Assembly (NCBI RefSeq): GCF_964355755.1
Contig: NC_092671.1
Coordinates: 20,364,001 to 20,428,000 of the forward strand
Source of the DNA: Antedon mediterranea
Lineage: Eukaryota > Echinodermata > Crinoidea > Comatulida > Antedonidae
Direction of reading: 5' to 3'
Length of the DNA: 64,000 bases
Shown here: positions 11,490-23,000 of the stretch, in pieces
Layout: each line of letters starts with the position of its first letter
Numbering within the stretch: the stretch's first letter is position 1
Program-made: the position numbers and the translations under genes
Notes under the pieces: model-generated
What the model was told of the DNA's origin: nothing
Databases searched by the model: none
The model's input: the letters and a program-made list of their open reading frames with translations, nothing else

Positions 11490-11895
11490 TTACGGAAGGG
11501 AGAGCGGAAGAAAACGCCATAAGACTACGTGCACTTAATACCAAAACAAAACGGTTTAGGTGCTCGTTTGTACCTAATGCTATACACTTATATAACTCCA
11601 GAGTACAAAGATAAAACGTAACCGCTTTTGTTTATTTTTATAGCTCACGCATGTATTTTTAATGCTTTTATATAAACTTTAAATCATCGTTAGTGCAATA
11701 TAATAATAAATCATATAATATAATTAAATAATAATAATATTTATCTAATTTTAACAATTTTTAGCCTCTTAACTTTTTGTGTGTGTTTTGTAAATTGTAT
11801 TTTATATTTATATTTTTGTATTTTGCCAGTTTTCAAATCACATTTCTGTTTTTTTAAATGGACAATAAAGTATATATGACTATGACTATGACTAA
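11490..11895 (+). mobile_element. LINE 3' tail relic
   Basis: A non-coding AT-rich sequence ends in GGACAATAAAGTATATATGA followed by (CTATGA)n at ~11877-11893. A hexamer-repeat 3' end after an AATAAAG box is typical of 3' ends of CR1/L2-like LINEs. No coding block is left, so only the tail is claimed. Confidence 0.45.
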
Positions 11896-12004
11896 AAAGA
11901 TTTGGCACAACAAGCCAAACGTTGCATCACATTTCATTTCATTATGTATTTGGTCTATTTGAGTATATACATAACAAAAAAAAACTGAAATTTGGGAGAC
12001 CAGT

Positions 12005-12540
12005 TTACACATAAAAGACAAAGGACAAAATACAGTTACAGCGAATCAAAATGATATGAACTTTTCTAATGAAGGCTGATGGGCTTTCTAGGACTGCAGC
12101 ATCAGTCAACGGTCTGGGAAGCTGGTCCCATGACACGGGGTAACCTGATTGCAATAGAATGGATGGAAAAAAGCATGTGTCATTGATGCTTGATGTCGGC
12201 AGCACAGGCGATCATTGTGACAGGTATTGATTAAAATAGAGTCATGAACTGTGCTGCAGTCCAGAAACCCCACCAGAACCTTAAAACAAAATATAATAAG
12301 AAATGTATCTCTTCTAACGGACAAAGATGAAACAGAAAGCAAATTTAACCTCTCCTCATAGCACATCTGTCCACGATGCTGTTTGAGAGTAAGACGAGTT
12401 GCTCTCCTATGGACCCCCTCAAGCTGATCTGACAAAGACTTCGTCCATGGAAACCAAGCAGGTTGCGCATACTCCAGACCATTAGATGGCTGGTTTCATA
12501 ATAATGATGTTCGGCTAGATACATCTGATGATCATGGCAA
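12005..12540 (-). pseudogene. LINE reverse transcriptase C-terminal region, decayed
   Basis: On the minus strand, ~12475-12290 reads LEYAQPAWFPWTKSL and SDQLEGVHRRATRLTLKQHR then YEERLNLLSVSSLSVRR. This is the thumb and C-terminal region of LINE reverse transcriptases. Further on, after a frameshift, SWDQLPRPLTDAAVLESPSA (12130-12070) matches the terminal WN-x-LP type block. The catalytic core is missing, so it is a 5'-truncated, frameshifted copy. Confidence 0.75.
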
Positions 12541-13660
12541 TACTTATGAAGTTCAGCGACAGATGTACAATATGTGAAATTTGCATATGTAACTTCCTAT
12601 AACTATCCCGGTGAAACCCATAGCCAGGCGTTTTTTCATGGTTCGGGCGAACCCTCTTTATATAACGAACCCTATTAATCTACAGCGAACCCCCTACGAC
12701 ATGTCCACTACCTCTCTGACAATCCACATGATAGTTAATGTTTTTGTAAATCGATGTACATGTTACAGTTTTGATTTTTAGTAATCGTTTTACCAGTGAG
12801 GTATTTTTATACCTCCCTGACGCATCTATCATAATGAGAAACGAAAAAACTGCTCATTTAAATTAAATAAATGCAACAATCAATATGAAAACGATGTCGC
12901 AAAGCAGCTGGAAAAAAAGACTATTCGTTATTTTTTAGGAATATATTTGGAGTCTCAAAACACGTCTGCACATGGTGGTGCACATGGATGGATATGCGGA
13001 GATTATTTCGACAGTGAGAGGGGATGACGAAATAAAATACTAATATAGGCGTAGATATAGAATTTTGTAAGTAGGCGTAGATGCATTGACTGCGTTTATT
13101 TTAAATGCATTCCTAAAACAGGTTTTCTAGTGGCATTAATAATAGCTCCAGAAATATATATTGTTTTGCAAATAATGTAGTTTGATTATCATAGGAATAC
13201 AATAGAATTAAATAAAAGTTAAGCATCAACATTAAATTCTTAATAAAAGTCAACATTCTCTGGAAGTGCATAATAAAGTTGATCTAGCTACTAAGGTATA
13301 TCTAAAAATTATCAGTTTGATATATTTATTTTAGCTGTTTAATGTACACCATGCCACCAGCGCTGTATTAATATTTTTCTTTGCATAAATTCAGCCACTC
13401 TGGTAATACATGAAACATCTCAGCAGCTATTTCATGTTACCACCACCCAATTAAGTCGAGTAGATTAAAATGTTACTGCGCCTTCCATTATTGTGATGGG
13501 ATAGGCGGATGTGTTCTTTCACACAGAGTAAGAATGCTGTTATATAATTATTACACAGCTTCATTGCATGCTAGCACACGAGGTTGTGAAAACCAGGTGG
13601 TCAAAAATTTCATATATTCAAAATGTAAATAGAATTAATTATATGAAAAATGTTAAAGAT
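12541..13660. other. No feature seen
   Basis: AT-rich sequence with stops in all frames at short intervals. I found no domain motif, RNA gene or clear repeat. Confidence 0.5.
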
Positions 13661-13664
13661 GGAA

Positions 13665-14480
13665 AACGAAAGTTGGCCTAGGATATTACTTTAATGATCT
13701 ATCATTTAAAATTCCATTATTCGTTCAAAATATCATTGATAATTGTGGTACACATGATATTTTTTCTGATATTCGAAATGGTAATGACTTTGATGCCAAG
13801 TGGGCTTTAAATACAAAAATAATTATGAAAGAAAAATCTAGCTCTCATTGGGTTGAAGACGATAAATGTAAAAGGTCAATTGAATATTATATGTAGGCCT
13901 ATATAAAAAATGAGCCCAAAATTTGAACAGTATCTACTTGATAAAATAGACTTTGAAGGAGCATCGTTAACATTTAAGCTGCGATTAAACACCCTTCCCC
14001 TTGAAAGAAAAACATATAAATGGTCAAATTGTGAAACAGAAATGAAGAAGAAACTATTATGCACTTTCTTTTAACATGTACCACTCTAGAAGAAGAGAGA
14101 AAAAGAACTTTTGGAATGTAATCTTTTTTATTCTTATGACTATTTTCAAAATTTAGATTTATTCAACAAAACTTAGACCATATGTGATCTCCCTTCATGC
14201 ATTCAAGACTCCACGGACATTATTCAAAATGTACCTAATAATTCTGGCTACATTATGTTTCATCGTTGAAATACTAATATCCCTCACGTAGGTGCGAGCC
14301 GACTATTTTAAATTACAAACAATTTCCAGGCAAAACGCCTACAAAAGCATTGCATTTCGTAGACCTCCCAACCTTCGTGATATATTAGTCAAATCCAAAT
14401 TTAAAAGTGAAACATATGACATTCTCATGTCATATATTGGATATATAAACTCACAATTTACAAATAAACTTTATTACTGA
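13665..14480 (+). pseudogene. Decayed retroelement coding remnant
   Basis: In shifting frames on the plus strand, 13960-14090 reads LRLNTLPLERKTYKWSNCET then FLLTCTTLEEERK. This resembles the Cys/His-containing C-terminal end of some LINE polyproteins. A block at 14292-14420 reads AFRRPPNLRDILVKSKF, a motif I associate with Penelope-like or similar elements. The two may come from different insertions. Stops and frameshifts rule out function. The family assignment is uncertain. Confidence 0.4.
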
Positions 14481-14519
14481 CAGTTGCTTCTTAACATTTG
14501 TATTAATTAATAATTACAA

Positions 14520-14690
14520 AAAATATAAACGTCGTAGTGGTGACGTGTAGGTTACAGGTATAGGCCCTACTTTACTATTTCAATCGACAGTGACATGTTT
14601 AACAGAATAATAAATCGCTAATGTTTTTCTGTATTTAGTGGTATATTATTGATAGGCTTATAAAACATGAAAAAATATTGACCTATAGCA
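14520..14690 (+). mobile_element. Helitron internal fragment
   Basis: Sequence from CGTCGTAGTGGTGACGTGTA through TTTCAATCGACAGTGAC and TATAAAACATGAAAA is closely similar to the interior of the Helitron copies at 22803-24235 and 47714-49937. Neither terminus is present. Confidence 0.65.
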
Positions 14691-14699
14691 GACAATCTC

Positions 14700-17600
14700 T
14701 TTTCAAGACTCGGTTTATTTCCCGGAAAAGTGTCTCTGCCATTGAGGCTTACTCACCAGAAGAACTACATATATCGTAAAACTTCATTTCGACCTTCCGA
14801 TACAAACTGCTATTTATTTTCAAACATTTTGTCTACCACAATTCTAACAAAATAAAAAATTACCATATTTATTTAAATAAACGCCCCACCCCCTCTTGAA
14901 TAAACACCCCTTTTCTAGTAGAATTCATTGAAATAAAATCAAGACACGCAATATGAAGTACTGAAGACATTTTAATACTCTTGCTTTGGTTGAAAATATC
15001 TGAGTATAACAATACACACTTATATATTATATAATTAATTTATATGATTGGTTTCATGAACTACATTTGGTTAATACACACTACCATACATACAAAACTT
15101 GGTTACATATATACTTTATGCTACATTGAAATACTGTTGTAAATGAGAAATTCTGCAATATATATAATTATATTTATGATATAAATCATGGAATTTAAAG
15201 ATGAATATAAAATACAAGCAATCATAATATATTTACTTCACGCACGCACTACAATTAAAATAGGCAAACATGTCCAAAATATGCAAACTATATCATATAT
15301 GCTATTAATATTGGAATGTAAAAAATCCACCTTATATTTATATATTTTTATTTTATAAACATGAAATCATTAAAAATACTGTAATATTCCAGTATTCTTT
15401 GGTCTTTACAATTTAAAAGTATAGTAGATATGATGCTCACAGCTGTTTATATTTTAATACACTATATACTGATATTATTTGCATAATTTGTATACAGTAT
15501 GTTTCAGGAACAGAAGTAAGTGTAATATTTTGTCCAGATATCGAAATCACTTGCTTTTTCTCTTGACAGATAACTTCTGCAAATAAAAAAATATATAAAT
15601 TACAGATCTCCCTATTCATCCGATGATCCGTTTTCAGATATTGTAGGTGATATCCCATACACAAACAAATACTTTTTCCACTGTAGCAATGTAAAAAAAC
15701 ATTATGTCACACTTTACTAGAGAGCAGGAAACAGCACACTTACTTGTGTTTAAAATTTACCTAATTTGATGCAGTTTTTAAATTTTATTTATGAATATTA
15801 TTTATTTTATATATGAAACGATATTTAAAACCTATTATTAAAGAGCAGCAAACAGCAATACAATAAACTTTATTTACCTAATTTGAATTTTGTTTTCACT
15901 TACAAATTATGTTTTTTTAAAAAATTATGATTTACTAGAACTAACATTAATACAAAATATGATATCTTCTTAGGGCAAGGCACTATTTAAAAATCCCAAA
16001 ATGCAAACTAATTCCTCTCTGTTACAATTTTATGGATGTGAACTTTGCAAAATAACAATCTTTTTATAAGTGGTTATTACATAGAGTATTGTGCTTACTG
16101 TATATATATTTTCAATTTTTTTTTTTTTTTAGTAATAAATTTTTTTTTATGCAGCCAGTAATAACATCAGCTCCAGAAGCCTTGAATGGTTTTAATTTCT
16201 GCAACAGATACAGTTATTTGAGGAATGTCAGAAATATTGGATTTGTCCACATATTATGATATGAAGTGAATTGACTCAGCTTTATCATTTGCATTATTGA
16301 TGCATCCATCAGTCTTTCTTATGATTGATGTTAGTACCAAGTATAAAATTCAAGCAGAAGCTAGCCTTAAGTCAAAAAAACATTTACAGTTTTAGTGTCG
16401 ACACGTATTCCAAATAAAATGTGTTATTTAGGACTACGAATCTATCATCTAATCGGCTGTAACTTGATTTGTTTTATAAAATTTACTCTTAACAGTGGTT
16501 GTACAATTTTCAGAGAAAGTAATATAATTTCTATATCATCCACATATTAATATAATGTATAAATTACCTTCTATATAATTCACCACCCTTTCTATTGTTT
16601 TTATGAACCACAAACAATATTAACAGATCACTAATGACCTTGTGTATGTGATTTCATTTGAAAATTACATCAAATGACTGAAATGCATATGAGTAAGTTA
16701 ACAATGAGTAACTCGCCAAATTGTTAAAAGAGTTAGAATTAAACCATGGACATTTGGATTGGAAGGCAAGCATGTTAACCACCAAGCTATAGCTTTACTC
16801 CAATGGAGTTTTCAAGATAGTATGGGCTTCTTTTCGAGATATCAAAGAAACTGGGGGATTTAATTCCAGATAAACTTATGATGCAGATATAATGGATGAT
16901 CAAGTTACCATACATTTACAGTATTTTACAGTTTAAAATGGTTTTGATCACAAATAATTATGTAAAGTTGGCAGTTAATATCTTAACAATTATTGTAGTA
17001 GCAAAGGTAAATCTCGAAAAGAAAGCCACCTTCAAAAGAAGCCACCCAAAAGGGCTTTTTTGTCAAGGTTTTACGGTATTGTACATACTTCATTCTAGTC
17101 ACCTTCAGTTACTGAGTAACTTGAGTTCTATTCATTATTTCCACAGGCTACATCTGTATGTGTATTCTTATTTGCGTTGAAAAATAATATATCTTTGTAA
17201 TATAGTTAATTAAATTTTCAGAAAATGAATAAACTACTGCCAAACTACATGGTATTGCATATTCCTCAACTGTTGTAATGACTTTACAAAAACAGAAACC
17301 TCCAAAGTACTGACTTTTAACTTCTCGAATGTACCACAGACAACGTATGAAACGTATGATGATGTCAACTCCAAAAAACCATTCTTGGGACTTTTTATGC
17401 CTGTCTGAATAGTCAATAATTATAATAACCCTCACACCTGATTGTAGTGATTCCTTCTGTCTCAAGATCACCCCTTGATATACGAATTATGAATCTTTAT
17501 TTGTGGAATTGACCACATACATCTTTTGAAAAATTAAATGTGGTGTGCTTTCATGTGTCATGTCTTTTAGGTTTGTACTACCCCTTGAAATAGAAAATAT

Positions 17601-17700
17601 CTCTAAATTCTGGGTTAGTGTAATTGCGATTGACCATAGAATGATTTGATTTGAATTTATTAGGAAAATCATAATAAAAAATAGGGTGTCTAGAAAACTC
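14700..17700. other. AT-rich region, no gene seen
   Basis: Long AT-rich sequence without recognisable exons, apart from a degenerate tRNA-like piece at ~16735-16800. One minus-strand open stretch (15574-15437) follows a plausible splice acceptor (tttgcag), but it has no recognisable domain and no partner exon, so I do not call it. Confidence 0.5.
16735..16800 (-). pseudogene. Degenerate tRNA-like sequence (SINE head)
   Basis: On the minus strand an A-box-like TAGCTTGGTGGTTAA and a B-box-like GGTTTAATTC sit about 30 bases apart around a TTGCCTTCCAATCC segment. The invariant TTCGA of the T loop is eroded to TTTAA and the arms do not pair properly. It is best read as a relic of a tRNA-derived SINE, not a tRNA gene. 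Confidence 0.4.
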
Positions 17701-17715
17701 AGATATCTGACTTTT

Positions 17716-18899
17716 CTAGATCGGTTACCATTATTGAAATGCTTGATATTCGTAAAACTAAACCTACTCACTAACCTGTTTCACAGTGTCTTAGACGATT
17801 AATAGCATTACGTATAGTGTTTAAGGTTTGGTAGGACCCTTAGTGTGGAAGTGGGGAGGCGGAGTTAATTTGAGGGAGGTGGTTATTCGAGGGATACTTT
17901 ACATTTGTTAGTTTTAATAATAAGGTACATTTACAAATAAAATCCTCTAGTATATATGAAAGGTGGTAAAAAATGTTTGGTAAATTGTAGATAACAGTCC
18001 AATGAAATCTACTAAAAATAGTATAATTGTGTTATAAATACAATACAATATTGTGTGTATAAATGTGGATGGGCATTTAGACGGCTTGCAACATGGGCAG
18101 AAATATCCCAGGGTTCTAACGGGACACAGATAGCGCACAGCATCAATTCTCTCGATGTAATTTTATATACTTATTCCCCACAACATACTCCTATATTTGG
18201 GGGTCGGCGATAATTAATTTAATTGATGTTTTATTGGGGCGGAGTTCTTAATTGGTATAATTAATACATTATTCCATGACACAGTGTGCCGTTTTGGCCT
18301 AAGAAGAAAGACGTTCTTAACGGCTTGCAACATGGGCAGAAATATTCCAGGGTCCTAACGGGACGGGACGCAGATAGCGCACAGTATACATAAAGTCCAA
18401 TAACTCGGCTATCGGGGTTTCATTCGATTTCAAACAAAACCTCTTATCAGTTCTCTCGATGTAATTTTATATTCTTATTCCTCACAATATACTCCTATGT
18501 TTTATGAATATATTTAATTTGATCTTTATTAATGTACTACTGTACCTTCACAAGTGTGGTCCGAAAATAAACAAAAAACTAAAATGCCCAACTTAGTTGA
18601 AACCAACTATGCAGGAAGTTGCAAGGTGATTGACATACCTTACCGTAAACCAGGAAATGACTTCTATCTACCGCGCATAGAGTTAAAAATCTACCGATAA
18701 AATCAGAAACGTTGTTATAAAACCCTTTATAATATCTTCCCAAGATATAAATATGGAACAATATCGTAATAGTGGAAACTAATGTTATCAAATCTTCGTT
18801 TCGCGGTACATCTGAGATAGATAAGGTAGGCGGAGATTTGTCCCTTAGTTTTTTAATTGTGCTCGCCTATGTCAGAATAAACCATAATTTTTATATAGA
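17716..18899 (-). mobile_element. Non-autonomous Helitron copy (family H)
   Basis: On the minus strand it begins at 18899 with TCTATATA and a TGGTTTATTCTGACATAGG block shared with the copies at 36807 and 43729. It runs to CTAG at 17716-17719. The usual GAGCGAAGCGAGC hairpin just before the 3' end is missing, so the 3' end is deleted or rearranged. Inside, a ~240-bp segment starting ACGGCTTGCAACATGGGCAG is duplicated (~18080 and ~18320). There is no Rep/helicase coding sequence. Confidence 0.65.
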
Positions 18900-19956
18900 T
18901 TACAAATAATACATTTATAAAAGATTTTTCAGGATAGCCCAAAAAGCTTATTAGCTTATTTCCATTAGTATCCTTTTATAATCTAAAAATATAAAAATAA
19001 TAATAATAAAAAAATTACAAAGTACTGCATTAAACACGTAAATATAAAAAAAACAATAACATAATAAAACAAGTTAAATTAAAAGACTATGATTGACTTA
19101 TAATTAAAAAACTATGATTGACTTTGATGTGATTTTAACATTTTTCTTAAAATTAAATTTGTTTTCTATTTGCTGAATGGAATGAGATAGGTTATTCCAT
19201 GCCTTTATGCCTTAGTAAACGCCGTGGCTAAAGATATGGTACTGTATCCGAACTTCTGTTTGCTAAAGGTACGGTAAAATTGCATTACGTCAAAATCAGC
19301 CAATGGAATGCTGGTACGTGTGTGACGTCATCGTATAAGGACTTTTTTTTCTCTTTTCTTTTTGCTTCTTCCGAATCATGAGCTGTATTTGTGATATATC
19401 CACGACGGTCTTAATTCCATGGAGTTGCTTAATTCTGTCTGTCCTTGAAAGTAATTGGCCTTCTTCCCTCAAATTGATACATTAATTTATATTACACCAA
19501 TTCCCTTTTTGAACAAGATCTGAATGTTTTATTTTTGGCCTTTTCATTGATTTACATATACTATATCATCTAATCTATTGACTGAGGAAACAAATTCACA
19601 AATTGTACATCTCTTGACCTTTCTCGTCACCATGCAAGTTATGTTTAGCTGAATCAGGTATTATCACCCGGAGTGTAGTTTTGTAATTGGATTTCCATCC
19701 CAGTAGTGAGTTATGGCAGCCTTTAGTTTCACAATCCGCTCCTGACAGCCATTTAAATAGAGGATCGTAATGTCGGCTGATATGTTTACAAAATATCATA
19801 CATTTTTGGATTTATTTTTTGTATGTGCTTTGTTAGTTTACTAAGTTTTTTAATTAAAGACAATTTTTTACTGATCTTACACTAAATAATAATTATTCTT
19901 TGTTGGCAGAGGCAATTGTACAAATAAAATAGAATCTACTCACATATCTTGAAAGA
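18900..19956. other. 3' flank of the cubilin-like gene
   Basis: The part nearest 19956 should be the 3' untranslated region of the minus-strand gene. Farther left no exon, tRNA or clear repeat is visible, only AT-rich sequence. The transcript end is likely near the polyadenylation signals listed separately. Confidence 0.55.
19811..19816 (-). terminator. Polyadenylation signal AATAAA (candidate)
   Basis: On the minus strand AATAAA lies about 141 nt past the TGA stop codon at 19957-19959. An ATTAAA variant also occurs at 19848-19853, about 104 nt past it. Either could direct 3' end formation; transcript data would decide. Confidence 0.5.
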
Positions 19957-20088
19957 TCAACTAGAAAAATTGATTCTAAATCCAGTAGACAATGGAGAAT
20001 CAGTAGTTTGTTGAGAAGGATCACCACTAACAAAACGTACAAAGAGCCTTCTTGTTGAACCCCAGCCTACAATGTCTGCTGGTGATCT
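19957..20088 (-). CDS. CUB domain 12, last exon with stop codon
   Basis: Phase 0 in (acceptor tatag). It encodes 43 residues, RSPADIVGWGSTRRLFVRF ... STGFRINFSS, then TGA at 19959-19957. The terminal GFRINF strand closes the CUB fold. There is no transmembrane segment or GPI-type tail after it, as expected for cubilin, which is held at the membrane by a partner. Confidence 0.85.
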   Translation of the reverse strand, partial: RSPADIVGWGSTRRLFVRFVSGDPSQQTTDSPLSTGFRINFSS

Positions 20089-23000
20089 CTATAAAAACAA
20101 TCATTATCATTAATAACTACTAGAAATAAATAGGCCTATTAAATCCTTTTTTTTCCCTCTAACTTTTATTTTTACTTACTCTGGACGCACCTTCATTCAA
20201 GAAGTGTGCCACTGTTTCAAAATTGTAGCTTCCAAATAAATTATTATTATTATATACAAAACTCTTTTTAGCGCCACATAGTAACAGTAATAATAAAGTG
20301 TCACAAACTTACCTGTCCACAGTAGCGCCCTATGGCTGGTGCATTAGAATCTTGTCCATTATATATTTCAACTACGCCATTGTTACATACTCCTTCAGGT
20401 CCAGGTAAGTTAATTTGTGTGAATGATAGTGTAACTGGTCCCTTGCCTGCTGGTACTTCAACAAGCCACTCACACGTAACATTGCTCGGGTAAACCTGTG
20501 GATAAAGTGGACTTGTGAAACTACCACTTGGTCCTATAATTGGTCCTCCACAGCCTAAAAAACAAATGAGAAAATCGCAAAAACAAAGGCTTAATATACA
20601 ATAACTCTGTTTTGAAGATATGTAATAACCTAGTTTTAGAGGTTAATTAGCACATTTCTTTACCTCATTTTTTTTTCATTTTCTTTTATTTAATTTTTCA
20701 CAAATAAAAATGCAAGATTTATTTATTGATAACTGACCTGGTGATATGGTAGATGCTGAAAATGTAAGATCAAAACCAGCATATGTAACAGTTGAATCTG
20801 TGACAAATCTTAGGATCGCCAAATTGCCATTAAAAAACAATGGATCTGGAATAGCAGTTCCACAATATTTAGCAACTTCTGTACTTGTATCAGAAACATT
20901 ATATATCTGTCATTGTAAAAACATAGGATACAATCAGTATGGTACAGATAGGCTCAACCCTTGCCTATTACTATATATACAGCACCCGCCTCAATTCAGA
21001 ATGCAACCATTGCTTAACTTCGGTGATCTGACAAGAGCCAGTGTTTCAACGCAGTATGTAATAATACTGCTACTCAACAAGTGAACATTACTAAGTATAT
21101 CTATTGTATAGCATAATTGAAATCATTGTCTATATTTGGAATGGTCATTAAAAAACATTCTTACCGATAGGTAATCATAATCACAATTTGCATGGAATTC
21201 AATATCGAAAGAAGTAAAATAAATTGACAAAAATGTTCCTTGGGATGAAGTGATGTTGTTAAAGCAATCATGATTGTCATTATAAGTTCCCACTGGCCAG
21301 TTGGGACTGGTCACACGTCCGCTATCCTTAGTTATGTCATTACTACAATCTATAAATTAAAAGATTCTTATTTATATGTAAGATTATTAATATCTATAAT
21401 TAATTGAAGGTAAAAATCTGATCAGTAATGTATATTCTGGTCGGCATGGACTTCGATCTACCCAAGACCATACCCGTCTTGCCATCCCCAAGACCAAGAG
21501 GTCGTTTGGCGATAAGTGTTTTTTTGTCATCGGTCCTAGATTGTGGAATAACTTACCATCTTATATTCGTGAAGCCCCAAATGTGCAATATTTCAAGAAA
21601 ATGAAATTCGGTAACTTTTTGTATAGGCCCTCATAGTTTTTATATATATATTTTTGTATTTTCATTCCATTTTCTATTTTTTGTTTTTTTGTAAGTTTTG
21701 TTGAGTATATAGTATTTTCTATTGTACAGCGCTTTGGTCACTTGGAAAAGCGCTATATAAATCCAAAATTAAATTAAATTAAATTAATTAAATATAATTG
21801 TAAATAAACCTGGTAAAAATTCCAAAACTCTAACACAATCTTATAAAAAAAAACACAGACAGATATTTTTACTGCCAAAAAATATCTGAATAGTAATACA
21901 ATACAATCTTAATAGTTAATTCACAACAAAATGAATATAATAACTACCTGATATATAATATGTTAAGCTGAATCCTTGTCCAGTTGATGAAAAGTCAGTT
22001 ACAAAATTGATCTGTGCTGAACCTCCAACTGAGTTGAATACTCCTGGAATAGTTGATCCACAGTACTTCATCACTTGTCCATTTGATCTCTAAAAACATA
22101 ATTCCATTATTAGTTTTAGCTAATAATCCTTGTTTGACAAAAATATTTACTGTAGTATCCATTCACTTTGATGAAGGTGAGGTGAGGGATTCAAACTTAG
22201 TTCAAACAATTAAATTTAGTTTTTTTACCTTTACAAATGCCCAGAAACGCTTTTTATTGTTCTGTTTATTAAACAGACTATTGACATAGTCAGCATAAGG
22301 TTTCAAGCAAATTCTGAATGGCTTTGTATGATTTCCAATCATCTTCATTCGCTTTACCTTCTTAAAAACACAGTTTTTCTTTTGAATCAATTATTATGGA
22401 TTTGAATGTTTCCTGGCTTTCCATGTAACTTTGGAAACTGCAGCATCAATTATATACATAAAACATTAAATTCTAAGGATCAATCAACATCATCATCACT
22501 TTTAACAGGATTAGCCAAAGTAGATATATAGTAGAGAGGCCAAATACACAAAAGTCCTCTATAAAAAGTTTGGGGGGCATTTTTTGTTAATAGCAGGCAA
22601 CCATGTTGAATATATCCTTTGTGGGGTGACAAAACCGATAGGGGTGGATGCCATCTTCAATTTTGAGTTTTAAGGTCAGTTTATATGGTCAAGAGGTCAA
22701 ACAAGGTCAATTTATAAGATTTTTATTTTATTCACGGAAAATCATCTACATCATCAGATCTATCCAAAAAAGGGATTTTTGAAGATCAACTGATGTTTCA
22801 TATCTATATATAAATTTACGTAAGGGCAAAATTCGGTAAATCGCGCGTTATTTCTAGAATGTTAACTCGATGGTATATAAAGTTGGTTCATACTTTCGGT
22901 ACTGATTTTAACCACCAGATGTAACCCTGTTTACTAATTAAATTGAGTTCGATAATTAGTTATTGACGATTAAAACGAATTTAGGTTCAACGATTTGCCC

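Noticed and set aside
15437-15574. Possible minus-strand exon after a tttgcag acceptor
   Set aside because: A single short open stretch without recognisable domain or partner exons; it ends in a stop soon after.
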